64,000 bases of DNA from JAKVAV01 sp047632755 (GTDB lineage Bacteria > Bacteroidota > Bacteroidia > Flavobacteriales_D > Cryomorphaceae). Location: positions 52,152-116,151 of the forward strand of contig JBLIDT010000009.1 of assembly GCA_047632755.1 (NCBI GenBank), in the 5' to 3' direction. Both the position numbers and the translations under genes were made by a program. The notes under the pieces are model-generated. The model did not search any database. It was given only the letters and a program-made list of their open reading frames with translations, and was not told where the DNA came from. This document shows, piece after piece, positions 17,540 to 27,738 of this stretch (its first letter is position 1; each line of letters starts with the position of its first letter).

Positions 17540-20500
17540 AAAAACTCTACCTACTAGGTTTTGTACTCATTTCGTCCATCCTTCAAGCTCAGCCTTTTGG
17601 CAATGAGTGGATCAACTACAGCCAGAAGTATTACAAGTTTTCCATCGCTGAAGATGGCGTCTACCAAATCACTTTCAATGACCTAGCCAACGCGGGAATT
17701 CCCATCTCTGGAATTGCCCCAGAGAACATTCAACTTTTTGCGGCCAACGAAGAAGTTCCCATATACATCGAAGGCGGAGAAGATGGCTTTTTTAACTCGA
17801 CGGATTTTATAGAGTTCATCGGTCGCAAGAATGACGGATCGCTTGATGCTCCACTCTACGATACCGCCGATGATCAACCGAACCCTTTCTACAGCCTTTA
17901 CAATGATACATTGAGCTATTTCTTGACTTGGAATAGCGCAGGAAACAATCTCCGTTTTCAAGAAAACGACGTCTCGGATCTGGATTCATACATACCGCGT
18001 CAGTATATCTGGAAGCGGTTGAGGCGGGTATACAGCAATGGTTACTACCAAGGTCAGCTGGATGCCATCGGTATTTCAGTTCCTTATTATACCAAAGGTG
18101 AAGGCTGGATGAGCCCTCGATTTGGGATACCTCAAGGAAGTTCTTCAATCACCACAGAATTTAGTACTTCAGGTGTTTATCAAGAAGAGGGTGCACCTTC
18201 AGCGGAGGCTTTTTCTGTTTCGGCAGGGGTTTCCAATGCCGCATCAGGGAGCGGAAACAACCACTTTCTTCAGATCCGATACGGTGACGAAAATGCTTTA
18301 GCCGTCAATTTTCAATTTCAAGGCTATGAAGTCAATCGATTTGACTTTGAAATACCCAACAGTTCACTGGGTGATGAATCGACGTTAATTCGACACGAAG
18401 TTTCGAATTCCCTCGGAGTGGCGAGCGACTATCAGGCCTTGGCCACTTTAGAGTTGAACTTTCCGCACACCACGAATTTATCGGGTGCAAATTCTTTCGA
18501 ATTCTTTTATCGATTGAATACGGCTCAAAGTAAGACCCGTTTTGATTTGCTAAATGTGGGTGGAACGTCACCTCGAGTTTATGCTGACGCGGCTGAGCCC
18601 CAAAGATCCGAATTCGTTCAAGATGGAATTTCTTTCCAAACCCTTTTGGAAAATAGCTTTGGAGACGATACCTACGATTGCCTTTTGGTAACGAATGAGA
18701 CGGTAAAGTCTGTCGGTGTGATCACGTCGGTAGCCAACAATGGTTTCTTTACCAATTACGGTTTGGCAGAAGTCGATTCGGCATTTCTAATCATAACGCA
18801 CGAGTCCCTTCTGGAAACAGCTCAGGCCTATGCCAATTACCGTCAACAAAGATTCAATACTGTCCTTACAGAGGTGGGAGAGATCTACGATCAATTTGGT
18901 GGCGGAGTAGATAATAGTGGGCTTTCGCTCAGGAATTTTTCAAACTTCCTGATCAATACTTGGCCTACACCTCCTCAGTATTTGCTGCTACTCGGAAAGA
19001 GCGTTAGAGGCGTGCCCGAAGCTTTCTCTGTGGGCTCTCGAAAAGATTCAACGCATTACGCACGAAACCTGGTGCCAACTCTTGGCAATCCTTCAGCTGA
19101 TAATTTGATTACTTCAGGCCTAGGGTCAACTATCCTCGAACCAGCTATTAGGACGGGACGAATAAGTGCCAACAACCAAGAAGAGTTGCAGTGGTATCTG
19201 GAAAAGCTTCAAGTATTTGAAGCCCAGCCACAAGCCGCTTGGATGAAAAATGTTCTACACTTCGGTGGTGGAAGAGACAGCCAAGAACAGAATCGATTCG
19301 CCTCCTATCTTTTCAACTACGAGCAAATCGTGTCAGACTCTGCCTTCGGTGCCGATGTCCATACTTTTTTAAAGACCTCTTCCATCCCTATTGAAATTAA
19401 TCTTTCTGAAGAGGTTGGAATTCTCATCAATGGTGGCTGCTCGGTTATGACATTTTTTGGACACGCCAGTTCCGACGGGTTCGATCAAACCATTGACAAT
19501 CCCAATAACTACGAATGGAATGGGAAGTTTCCTTTCCTTTTGGGGAATGGATGCTATACAGGAGATTACCACGGGCTTGGCTCGGGAAGCACGTCAGAAC
19601 AATATACTATCCTCCAAGAAAAAGGAGTGATCGGATTTTTAGCATCTACAGAGCTAGGGTTCGAGGCTTCTCTAAATGATTACAGCAGAAAATTTTACCG
19701 AAACCTTTCCATTGAAAATTATGGAGGAACGGTGGGTGAACACATTCGCCGAACCATTCGCGAGATTCAAGCCCAGAACAGCCCCGATAATCTCTTTGTG
19801 ATCAATACCACTTTGGGAATGTCCCTTCAAGGTGACCCATCCGTTGTGATCAATTCTTGGCCAAAGCCTGATTTGAGCATAGGTGCTCAAGATATTTTCT
19901 TCACACCGTCAGAGATTACCGCCGAGACAGACAGTTTTACTGTAAATATGGTGGTGACCAATATCGGGAAAGGCACGTACCAGCCTTTCTCAGTGACACT
20001 CGAACATGAAACTCCCGAAGGCGTTGGTGATTCCATTTACGTAAGAACCTTGGAAGGACTTCTCTACAAAGACACGGTGAAGATTAATTTGCCAGTCGAT
20101 GTGCAGTTTGGTCTTGGCTTACACCGATTCAATGTGTTGGTAGACATTCCTAGTAGTGATGTGGAAGAGCTGGAGGGATTTGAAACGGTGAACAACCAAG
20201 TTTTTGATCGGCAACTCTTCATCTCAAATGGTGGTGTAGTCCCTGTTTATCCCTATCGTTTTGCAGTAGTAGACGAAAACCCAGTGAAGCTGCGCGCCTC
20301 CACGGGTGATCCTTTAGCGGAAGCGGCGACCTACCGAATAGAAGTAGATACTACAGATACTTTTAACAGTCCAGGATTTCTTTTCACCGAAATCACTCAA
20401 ACGGGTGGTGTTCTGGAGTGGGAGCCTTCGCTTAATTACTCGGATAGTTTGGTGGTGTATTGGCGTTGTGCCACATTGGGCGATGACGAAATCAACTGGC

Positions 20501-22596
20501 GCGAAAGTTCCTTTCAATACATTCCAGAGAGACGTGGCTGGGGCCAGGCGCATATTTTCCAATTTGAGAACAATAGCCTGTCTCAAAAAGAATTCAATCG
20601 AGCTGAGCGCCAAATTGATTTCTCCTCTGGATCAGCGCGAATCACAAACAACGTTTTGGGAAATTCGACCTCCTTTCAGAACGAAGTATTGCTAAATACC
20701 AGTGTCGTGGAATACGGGCTTTGTTTCGGAACTCCATCCGTTCATTTGGTGGTTTTCGATCCCATTACTTTTGATGCTTGGGGTACGAACTACAACAATC
20801 AAAATCCTCAAAATGTATTTGGCAATGCCAATGAAACTAGCTGTCGGCAGAGGGTAGAATACTTCTTCATTTTCAGGCAGAATGACATTGACCAGATGCA
20901 AGCTCTCGCGGACCTGCTGCTTTCTGATGTTATCCCCGATGGTCATATCGTAGTGCTCTATTCGGCCCGGTATATCAGCTATGATGATTGGGATCAAACT
21001 CCAGATGTTTACGAAGCGTTCTCCTCTATGGGAGCTGGTATTATCGGTTCGGAGATGGCTCAGGACAGTGTTCCATATTCGCTCATTGCCCGAAAGGGAG
21101 ACCCCGACTTTGCTTTTGAACTCTATGGAAATGCCATAGATGATGTGCTTAGTAATATTGTCGATGTTCCCGCATCGGGAAATTCGGGTTTAATGGTGTC
21201 ACCACGCATTGGACCTACGAGTGATTGGGGTACTTTAAGCTGGCAAAACTCTAGTCTCGAGTCCACTCCAGGTGATACTTCGAGGGTCTCCATAATTGGA
21301 ATAAAACTAAACGGTGTGAAGGAGGAAATCCTTGAAAGCCCTTACGCTGAAGTCGCCAACTCGCTCAGCAATATCGGGACTGTTATTTCTCCTCAAGAGT
21401 ATCCTTATCTGGAACTTCAGATCTTCTCGAAAGATGAAGAAACTCAAACCCCACGTCAGGTAGATCGCTGGCATGTCTTGTATGATGAGGTAACAGAATT
21501 GGCCGTGAACCCCAATCGGTTTTTTGCTTTCTCAGGCAATGAAGTGGCTCAAGGTGCCGAGGGGTTTTTGTCCGTGGCCATTGAAAATGTTTCGATGACC
21601 AATTCTGATAGTCTCTTGATTCGGTATTGGGTTGAAGACTCAGAGCGAAACGAGATTGAAATTCCTTATTCCCTCCAAGATTCACTTCTAATCGGAGAAG
21701 TTTTGATTGACACGGTTTTTTTTGATACGCGATTCCTTCAAGGCGAGAATACGCTTTGGGTAGAAGTCAATCCGCTTGATACTGAGACTGGAATGACGCA
21801 TCAATCCGAACAGACGCGTTTCAACAACATACTTCGAATTCCATTCACAGTCACCAGCGATGAGGAGAATCCGATTCTCGATGTCACCTTCGACGGAATT
21901 CACATTATCAATGGAGAAGTGGTTTCGCCCAATCCCGAAGTGCTGATAGCGCTCAAAGATGAGAACCCCTTCCTCATCATGGATGAGCCTGCCGACACTT
22001 CCCTCTTTAAAGTATTCATAGCCGCTCCAGGCACGAATCTAAGGCGTGTATACTTCACCAATCAGCTCGGTGAGGAGGAGATGCAATTTATTCCAGCTGA
22101 GAATGAACAAAATCGGGCGAAGATTTTTTATCGACCAGATTTGAAGCTAAACGGGGAGTACAAAATGCTTGTCCAAGCCAGCGATAAGTCTGGAAATTCC
22201 TCGGGTAATGCCGATTTCGAAATTGACTTTGAAGTGGTGAAAGAGTCGACCATTACCGAAGTCCTCAATTATCCGAATCCATTTTCGACAAGTACTCAAT
22301 TCATATTTACCCTCACTGGAGACGAGGTTCCAGATGAGTTCAAGATTCAGATCATGACGATCTCTGGGAGAGTTGTCAGAGAAATCATGCAAGACGAATT
22401 CGGCCCGATTCGAATAGGGCGAAACCGATCGGCCTACCGCTGGGATGCCCGAGACGAATATGGTGACCGTCTGGCGAATGGTGTTTATCTCTACCGCGTT
22501 ATTGCCAAAATAAACGGCGAAGACATCATGCTGCGCGACGGCGGCGGCGCCCAGTATTTTGAGCAGGGGTTTGGGAAGATGGTTCTCTTCCGGTAG
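17536..22596 (+). CDS. C25-family cysteine peptidase, PorU2-like T9SS sortase candidate
   Basis: 1686-aa exported protein starting with GTG, overlapping the previous stop by 4 bp. The signal peptide ends near ILQAQ. The gingipain-type (C25) core lies at about residues 420-780: catalytic His643 in TFFGHASSDG and Cys673 in LLGNGCYTGDYHG are both intact. A CARDB-like Ig region follows (about 800-900). The C-terminus (VLNYPNPFSTSTQFIFTL...GVYLYRVIAKINGED) is a sorting-domain/FlgD-Ig-like module. Classical PorU, which removes sorting domains and attaches cargo to A-LPS, is shorter, about 1100-1300 aa; proteins near 1700 aa with this layout are usually labelled PorU2, of unproven role. I therefore give no symbol. 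Confidence 0.85.
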   Translation: MKKLYLLGFVLISSILQAQPFGNEWINYSQKYYKFSIAEDGVYQITFNDLANAGIPISGIAPENIQLFAANEEVPIYIEGGEDGFFNSTDFIEFIGRKNDGSLDAPLYDTADDQPNPFYSLYNDTLSYFLTWNSAGNNLRFQENDVSDLDSYIPRQYIWKRLRRVYSNGYYQGQLDAIGISVPYYTKGEGWMSPRFGIPQGSSSITTEFSTSGVYQEEGAPSAEAFSVSAGVSNAASGSGNNHFLQIRYGDENALAVNFQFQGYEVNRFDFEIPNSSLGDESTLIRHEVSNSLGVASDYQALATLELNFPHTTNLSGANSFEFFYRLNTAQSKTRFDLLNVGGTSPRVYADAAEPQRSEFVQDGISFQTLLENSFGDDTYDCLLVTNETVKSVGVITSVANNGFFTNYGLAEVDSAFLIITHESLLETAQAYANYRQQRFNTVLTEVGEIYDQFGGGVDNSGLSLRNFSNFLINTWPTPPQYLLLLGKSVRGVPEAFSVGSRKDSTHYARNLVPTLGNPSADNLITSGLGSTILEPAIRTGRISANNQEELQWYLEKLQVFEAQPQAAWMKNVLHFGGGRDSQEQNRFASYLFNYEQIVSDSAFGADVHTFLKTSSIPIEINLSEEVGILINGGCSVMTFFGHASSDGFDQTIDNPNNYEWNGKFPFLLGNGCYTGDYHGLGSGSTSEQYTILQEKGVIGFLASTELGFEASLNDYSRKFYRNLSIENYGGTVGEHIRRTIREIQAQNSPDNLFVINTTLGMSLQGDPSVVINSWPKPDLSIGAQDIFFTPSEITAETDSFTVNMVVTNIGKGTYQPFSVTLEHETPEGVGDSIYVRTLEGLLYKDTVKINLPVDVQFGLGLHRFNVLVDIPSSDVEELEGFETVNNQVFDRQLFISNGGVVPVYPYRFAVVDENPVKLRASTGDPLAEAATYRIEVDTTDTFNSPGFLFTEITQTGGVLEWEPSLNYSDSLVVYWRCATLGDDEINWRESSFQYIPERRGWGQAHIFQFENNSLSQKEFNRAERQIDFSSGSARITNNVLGNSTSFQNEVLLNTSVVEYGLCFGTPSVHLVVFDPITFDAWGTNYNNQNPQNVFGNANETSCRQRVEYFFIFRQNDIDQMQALADLLLSDVIPDGHIVVLYSARYISYDDWDQTPDVYEAFSSMGAGIIGSEMAQDSVPYSLIARKGDPDFAFELYGNAIDDVLSNIVDVPASGNSGLMVSPRIGPTSDWGTLSWQNSSLESTPGDTSRVSIIGIKLNGVKEEILESPYAEVANSLSNIGTVISPQEYPYLELQIFSKDEETQTPRQVDRWHVLYDEVTELAVNPNRFFAFSGNEVAQGAEGFLSVAIENVSMTNSDSLLIRYWVEDSERNEIEIPYSLQDSLLIGEVLIDTVFFDTRFLQGENTLWVEVNPLDTETGMTHQSEQTRFNNILRIPFTVTSDEENPILDVTFDGIHIINGEVVSPNPEVLIALKDENPFLIMDEPADTSLFKVFIAAPGTNLRRVYFTNQLGEEEMQFIPAENEQNRAKIFYRPDLKLNGEYKMLVQASDKSGNSSGNADFEIDFEVVKESTITEVLNYPNPFSTSTQFIFTLTGDEVPDEFKIQIMTISGRVVREIMQDEFGPIRIGRNRSAYRWDARDEYGDRLANGVYLYRVIAKINGEDIMLRDGGGAQYFEQGFGKMVLFR

Positions 22597-22667
22597 TTCA
22601 TAATTCTTGTCGATGAGCTCTTCGCTCTAAACCATCTGAATTCGGGGAAATCGACGCCAAACTTTCC

Positions 22668-22675
22668 TATTTTTG
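22668..22675 (+). promoter_or_regulatory. Bacteroidota -7 element upstream of lpdA
   Basis: TATTTTTG matches TAnnTTTG, 22 nt before the lpdA ATG. The -33 TTG is not evident. Confidence 0.55.
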
Positions 22676-22697
22676 CCCAACGAAAAAAACACCATTC

Positions 22698-24098
22698 ATG
22701 GATCAATACGATGTGGTAATTATTGGCTCCGGCCCCGGAGGTTATGTTTGTGCCATTCGCTGTGCTCAATTGGGCATGAAGACGGCAATCATTGAAAAAT
22801 ATTCTACCCTTGGCGGGACATGCCTAAATGTAGGCTGTATTCCCTCCAAGGCGCTTTTGGACTCATCTGAGCATTACTTCAAAGCGCTTCACGAATTTGC
22901 AGAGCACGGTATCGAGTTGAAAGATCTGAAGGTCAACTTGCCTCAGATGATAAAGCGCAAGGCCGAAGTAGTGGATCAAACTACTAAAGGAATCGACTTC
23001 TTGATGAAGAAGAACGACATTACCGTTTTGCACGGAATGGGATCCTTCATCGATAAAGAGACAATTAAGGTATCTTCCGACGAAGGCGATAAAGAGATTA
23101 AAGCAAAGCGAATTGTGATTGCCACGGGTTCGAAGCCAAACTTCTTTCCAGGCATGGAGCCCGACAAAGACCGTATCATCACAAGCACAGAGGCTTTGGA
23201 ACTTCTGGAAGTGCCAAAGAAAATGGTAGTCGTGGGCGGTGGAGTAATCGGTCTCGAGCTTGGATCAGTTTACGCCCGATTAGGTTCGGAGGTGACTGTA
23301 GTGGAATTCACTGACGGTATTATTTCGACCATGGATCGCACCCTTGGAAAAGAGTTGGCCAAGGTTCTGAAAAAAGAAGGAGTCAAATTCAACTTTAATC
23401 ACAAGGTTCAGAAAGTTGAGAATACTGGCAAAGGAGTAAAAGTAATGGCTCTCGATAAGAAGGGCGCCGAAGTGACTTTCGAAGCAGATTACTGCTTGGT
23501 TTCCGTTGGTCGAAAGCCGTACACACAAGGATTAGGTTTGAAGAATGCAGGTTTAACAACCGACGAGAGAGGAAGAATCGATGTGAATGACCAGCTCAGA
23601 ACCAAAGTCGACAATATTTACGCCATTGGTGATGTGGTGCGTGGAGCAATGCTGGCTCACAAAGCCGAGGAAGAAGGCGTTTTGGTAGCCGAAGTAATGG
23701 CTGGTCAAAAACCACATATCAATTACAAGCTCATTCCGAATGTGGTCTACACATGGCCAGAAGTGGCGGGGGTAGGCTATACCGAAGAAGAACTTAAAGC
23801 CGACGGAAAAGAATACAAAACAGGTACTTTCCCCATGCGTGCCTTAGGAAGAGCGAGAGCGAGCGGAGACACTCATGGATTGGTTAAAATCTTAGCCGAT
23901 AAAGAAACCGATGAAATTTTGGGTGTCCATATGATCGGCCCTCGTGTGGCCGATTTGATATCAGAAGGAGTAGTGGCGATGGAATACCGAGCCAGTGCTG
24001 AGGACATCGCTCGCATGAGCCATGCCCACCCGACTTATTCTGAAGCGGTGAAGGAAGCTGCACTCGCGGCTACCGAAGACCGTGCGATGCACATTTAA
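22698..24098 (+). CDS. lpdA: Dihydrolipoyl dehydrogenase (E3)
   Basis: 466-aa FAD flavoenzyme that reoxidises dihydrolipoamide in the pyruvate and 2-oxoglutarate dehydrogenase complexes and the glycine cleavage system. FAD-binding GSGPGGYVCAIRCAQLG starts at residue 11; the redox disulfide lies in GGTCLNVGCIPSKALL (about residues 39-54). The NAD-binding GGGVIGLELGSVYARLGSEV is near 180-199, the second FAD motif YAIGDV near 309-314, and the catalytic HAHPTYSEAVKEAA is near the C-terminus. The family length is normal. A good -7 element precedes it and hemH follows 36 bp later. pdhB, encoding another piece of the pyruvate complex, lies 20 kb away. Confidence 0.97.
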   Translation: MDQYDVVIIGSGPGGYVCAIRCAQLGMKTAIIEKYSTLGGTCLNVGCIPSKALLDSSEHYFKALHEFAEHGIELKDLKVNLPQMIKRKAEVVDQTTKGIDFLMKKNDITVLHGMGSFIDKETIKVSSDEGDKEIKAKRIVIATGSKPNFFPGMEPDKDRIITSTEALELLEVPKKMVVVGGGVIGLELGSVYARLGSEVTVVEFTDGIISTMDRTLGKELAKVLKKEGVKFNFNHKVQKVENTGKGVKVMALDKKGAEVTFEADYCLVSVGRKPYTQGLGLKNAGLTTDERGRIDVNDQLRTKVDNIYAIGDVVRGAMLAHKAEEEGVLVAEVMAGQKPHINYKLIPNVVYTWPEVAGVGYTEEELKADGKEYKTGTFPMRALGRARASGDTHGLVKILADKETDEILGVHMIGPRVADLISEGVVAMEYRASAEDIARMSHAHPTYSEAVKEAALAATEDRAMHI

Positions 24099-24134
24099 AG
24101 GAAACATGTACTTCCGATTCTTGTTAAAGTCCAT

Positions 24135-25154
24135 ATGAAAAAGAAAGTAGGCGTTTTGTTGATTAACCTTGGGACTCCCGATAGTCCAAAGGTGGGTGAC
24201 GTGAGAAGGTACCTCACGGAATTTCTTAATGACCCTCGGGTAATTGATATTCCTACAGTGCTCAGAGCCATATTGGTAAATGGGATTATCGTTCCGTTTC
24301 GAGCGCCGAAATCTGCCAAGATCTACAAACAGCTTTTTGATTTGAATGGCGGTAAATCACCGCTATTGGAATACGGCTACAAAGTGAGAGACATCTTGCG
24401 CGAGCGACTGGCAGGTCATGCCGACGTGGAGCTTGCCATGCGTTATGGAAAGCCGAGCCTAGACGAAGTAGCTGAGAAAATGAACAAGGCTGGTTACGAT
24501 CGAATCATCGTTTTCCCGCTTTTTCCTCAATACGCTTCTGCCTCTACTGGCTCTGCTTTAGAGAAAGCCATGAAACTTATCCGAAAGTGGTATGTCATTC
24601 CCGAAATAGAAATTATTTCTCAGTTTTACGACCACCCTGGATACATCAATACGGTAGTTGACCAAGCCAAAAAGCACGATTTAAAAGAGTATGACCATAT
24701 CCTCTTTTCTTATCATGGTTTGCCAGTAAGGCAAGTCAACAAAATCTACGAGGACAAAAAATGCTCCAACCACAGCTGCGAGGACGAAATCAATGATGAG
24801 AATCGCTTTTGCTATAAAGCGACTTGTTACGCTACTACCCGTTTGATAGCCGAGAAGATGGGAATCACCGAAAAGGATTACACGGTTTGTTTTCAATCCA
24901 GGCTCGATAAGAAATGGCTTGAGCCATTTTCTGACAGTGTGGTCGAAGAATGGGGAAAGAAAGGTGCAAAAAAGCTATTGGCTTTTTCTCCAGCTTTTGT
25001 GGCTGATTGCTTGGAAACCAGTATCGAGATTGGAGATGAATACCAAGAGATTTTCGAAGAGCACGGCGGAGAAAAGGTTCAACTGGTGGAGAGTCTCAAC
25101 GACCACCCGATGTGGATTGAGACGATGGAATCTATGATAAAAGAACGACTCTGA
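24135..25154 (+). CDS. hemH: Ferrochelatase with an internal four-cysteine motif
   Basis: 339-aa enzyme inserting Fe2+ into protoporphyrin IX, the last step of protoheme synthesis. Family motifs are GVLLINLGTPDSP (residues 6-18), FPLFPQYASASTGSA near 125-139, the catalytic histidine in LFSYHGLPVRQ near 192, and CFQSRLDKKWLEP near 254. Between them lies CSNHSC...CYKATC, four cysteines spaced C-x4-C-x10-C-x4-C (about residues 213-234). This resembles the internal cysteine cluster reported to hold a [2Fe-2S] centre in some bacterial ferrochelatases. The next gene begins on the base after the stop, so the two are probably co-translated. Confidence 0.95.
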   Translation: MKKKVGVLLINLGTPDSPKVGDVRRYLTEFLNDPRVIDIPTVLRAILVNGIIVPFRAPKSAKIYKQLFDLNGGKSPLLEYGYKVRDILRERLAGHADVELAMRYGKPSLDEVAEKMNKAGYDRIIVFPLFPQYASASTGSALEKAMKLIRKWYVIPEIEIISQFYDHPGYINTVVDQAKKHDLKEYDHILFSYHGLPVRQVNKIYEDKKCSNHSCEDEINDENRFCYKATCYATTRLIAEKMGITEKDYTVCFQSRLDKKWLEPFSDSVVEEWGKKGAKKLLAFSPAFVADCLETSIEIGDEYQEIFEEHGGEKVQLVESLNDHPMWIETMESMIKERL

Positions 25155-26459
25155 TTGGCGTATAGCTGGCATAAAGAAATTCTGACTCAAGGTGAGAACG
25201 ATCAAACTTTGAGAAGAATTATTACGCTTTCGTCTCATTACAACCACTTCGCTCTTTACCTCACCGAATCGGCTGATTTCACATTTTATGCAGGAGCGAA
25301 AAGAACAATCATCCTCACGCAATCTGCGGGTGCCTTTGAGGCTCTTAAAGTTTTTCAAGGAGAATCTGTCCGCGAAGTTTGTGGATTCTTGGGGTACGAC
25401 CTCAAAAACGATTTAGAAAAACTTACATCAGAAAATTCCGATTGCTTAGATACTCCTGCAGCTTCTTTTTTCGAAGCCGAATTAAGGGTGAAATTCCAAA
25501 ATGGTATTCTGTCTTGTGATGCCGCCGATGCTCAGAAGGGAGAACAGTTCGTAGCGTTTTTAGATAAATCAGAGCCCGTTGGCAACGAACAATTCGAGGT
25601 ATTTCCAAAGCCCTCCACTTCGGAGCAAGAATACCTCGCTGCTGCCAATTCGTTCAAGGCCCACCTGCAACGGGGAGATATTTACGAGGCAAACTACTGC
25701 ATTCAATTTACAGCAGATTGTCCCGCTTTCAATCCTTATTCTGGATTTTATGCCCTTTGGCAAAAGACGGAAGCTCCCTTATCAGTCTTTGCCAAACTGG
25801 GAGATTTCTTCGTCATGTCTGGTTCGCCTGAACGCTACTTGAAAAGAGAGGGAGACCGACTTATTTCTCAGCCCATCAAGGGAACAGCTAAGCGATCTAT
25901 CGACCCGATATTGGACGAAAAGTCCAAAGCCGAACTTCCGCTCGACCCGAAGGAGCAGAGCGAAAACGTAATGATCGTCGATCTGGTTAGAAACGATCTA
26001 TCGAAGGTTGCCGCTCGCGGATCAGTCCATGTCTCGGAGTTATTTGGGGTTTATTCCTTCAAAACCGTTCACCACTTGATCAGCACTGTCGAGGCTGAGC
26101 TTAGAGAGGGCTTAGATTCTTGGGATGCCATCAAGGCTACCTTCCCAATGGGGTCGATGACGGGCGCGCCGAAAATCAGCGCGATGAAACTGATCGATAA
26201 GTACGAGAATTTTAAACGAGGAGCTTATTCAGGGGGCTTCGGTGTAATGCACCCCAACGGAGATTTTGATTTTAACGTTTTGATTCGCACCTTGTTTTTT
26301 GAAAATAACACCGAGAAATTGGCCTTTGGAGTGGGGAGTGCCATCACAATTCAGGCTGACCCCATGAAGGAATACCGAGAATGCTTACTTAAAGCTGAAG
26401 CCTTGATGCAGAGTCTTCGAAAACCACAAAATGAACTTAGAGGAGAAATTCAAATCTAA
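25155..26459 (+). CDS. pabB: Chorismate-binding enzyme, aminodeoxychorismate synthase component I-like
   Basis: 434-aa member of the anthranilate synthase I / PabB / isochorismate synthase family. Conserved C-terminal motifs are complete: GDIYEANYCIQF (near residue 174), SQPIKGTAKR (about 238-247), MIVDLVRNDLSKVA (about 272-285), FPMGSMTGAPKISAMKLID (about 333-351) and YSGGFGVM. PIKGT with threonine, rather than PIAGT, is typical of PabB-type lysine-dependent enzymes, so 4-amino-4-deoxychorismate for folate is the best guess; an anthranilate role is not excluded. The only start that keeps the N-terminus is TTG, directly after the hemH TGA. It overlaps tilS by 29 bp. folK and folA, also folate genes, are elsewhere in the window. 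Confidence 0.78.
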   Translation: MAYSWHKEILTQGENDQTLRRIITLSSHYNHFALYLTESADFTFYAGAKRTIILTQSAGAFEALKVFQGESVREVCGFLGYDLKNDLEKLTSENSDCLDTPAASFFEAELRVKFQNGILSCDAADAQKGEQFVAFLDKSEPVGNEQFEVFPKPSTSEQEYLAAANSFKAHLQRGDIYEANYCIQFTADCPAFNPYSGFYALWQKTEAPLSVFAKLGDFFVMSGSPERYLKREGDRLISQPIKGTAKRSIDPILDEKSKAELPLDPKEQSENVMIVDLVRNDLSKVAARGSVHVSELFGVYSFKTVHHLISTVEAELREGLDSWDAIKATFPMGSMTGAPKISAMKLIDKYENFKRGAYSGGFGVMHPNGDFDFNVLIRTLFFENNTEKLAFGVGSAITIQADPMKEYRECLLKAEALMQSLRKPQNELRGEIQI

Positions 26460-27738
26460 TCTTGATCGACTGGGTATTCCAGAAGGGGAGTCTGTTCTGA
26501 TTGCAGTAAGCGGGGGTGTAGATTCTGTAGTGCTCTTGAATCTCTGTCAGAAAGCTGGCTTAAAGCCAATGGCTGCCCACGCCAATTTTGAGCTTCGGGA
26601 TCAGGAGAGTGAGGCAGATGAAACTTTTGTAAAAGCCAGTTGTCAAGCCTTGAATGTCCCTGTTTTCACCAAAACGCTTTCACTCAAGGAACAGTCAAGT
26701 GATATTCAAGGTCAAGCCAGAAAGCTTCGTTACCATTGGTTTTCGGAACTCATGGAAGAAAATATCATTCGATTTATTTTCACCGCTCACCATTTGGACG
26801 ATCGATTGGAAACCTTCTTTATCAATTTTCTACGCGGCACAGGTTTAAAAGGATTAAAGTCTATTCCCGAACAGAATTTCCGCATTTACCGGCCGCTTCT
26901 TCCTTATCGAAAGGCAGAACTGATTGCCTACGCCAAAGAAAATAGAATCGAATGGAGGGACGATGCGTCAAACGAGAAGGACGTATATCTCCGAAACCGA
27001 ATCAGACAGCAAATGATTCCTGTTATGGAAAGTTTAGGTGAGAACGCCGCAGAACTAGCCAGTCGATCATTGGAGTTTTTGGCGGAAGCCGACACCTACT
27101 TTAAAAGAGCCGCAGGAAAGTTCATGGCCAAACTCGAATCGGATGGTTTCGTTTGCAAAATTTGTGACGCCGATTGGGATTCCCTTTTTGACCACCCTCC
27201 TTTGCACAAATACGTTTTCGGAGAATTGGGTTTTGATTCGGGGCAATTGGTACAATTGGAAAATCTCAAGACGAGCGCTTCGGGAAGAAAAGTCATCGGA
27301 AAAAGATTCACGGCGTTTCGAGATCGCGGAGGATATGTCCTTAAGGTAAATGTGAATGAAGTGACCGATTCCGTGTTTATCGAAGATACTTTAGGAGGGG
27401 AAATGATGCAGCCCATCGCCTTGAGCTGGAGAAAAGAGGACGCACCCGTTGAGTTCAAAGTCGGTCCATCCGAGGCTTGGTTATCTGCCGAAAAACTTCG
27501 ATTTCCATTGGAAATAAGATTGTGGAAAAGCGGAGATAGATTTGTTCCATTTGGGATGAAGGGCAGCAAAAAAGTGAGCGATTACTTAATTGATGCCAAG
27601 GTGTCCGTTCCCGAAAAGGAGCGGACATATGTTCTGGTGTCTGGGGGCGATATTTGTTGGCTAATAGGCCACCGAATCGACGATCGATTTAAGGCGGACT
27701 CTACGAAATCGGAGATCATTCATTTCAAGATCCAGTGA
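26431..27738 (+). CDS. tilS: tRNA(Ile)-lysidine synthase
   Basis: 435-aa essential enzyme that converts C34 of the CAU-anticodon tRNA-Ile to lysidine so that it reads AUA. The PP-loop SGGVDS is at residues 28-33 and the AHHLDDRLETFFINFLRGTGLKGL segment near 118-141 completes the ATP site. A C-terminal TilS domain is present (IRLWKSGDRFVPFGMKGSKKVSDYLIDAKVS, about residues 355-385). The ATG at 26431 lies inside the end of the preceding gene (29-bp overlap), pointing to translational coupling. Its own TGA overlaps the next GTG start. Confidence 0.96.
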   Translation: MNLEEKFKSNLDRLGIPEGESVLIAVSGGVDSVVLLNLCQKAGLKPMAAHANFELRDQESEADETFVKASCQALNVPVFTKTLSLKEQSSDIQGQARKLRYHWFSELMEENIIRFIFTAHHLDDRLETFFINFLRGTGLKGLKSIPEQNFRIYRPLLPYRKAELIAYAKENRIEWRDDASNEKDVYLRNRIRQQMIPVMESLGENAAELASRSLEFLAEADTYFKRAAGKFMAKLESDGFVCKICDADWDSLFDHPPLHKYVFGELGFDSGQLVQLENLKTSASGRKVIGKRFTAFRDRGGYVLKVNVNEVTDSVFIEDTLGGEMMQPIALSWRKEDAPVEFKVGPSEAWLSAEKLRFPLEIRLWKSGDRFVPFGMKGSKKVSDYLIDAKVSVPEKERTYVLVSGGDICWLIGHRIDDRFKADSTKSEIIHFKIQ

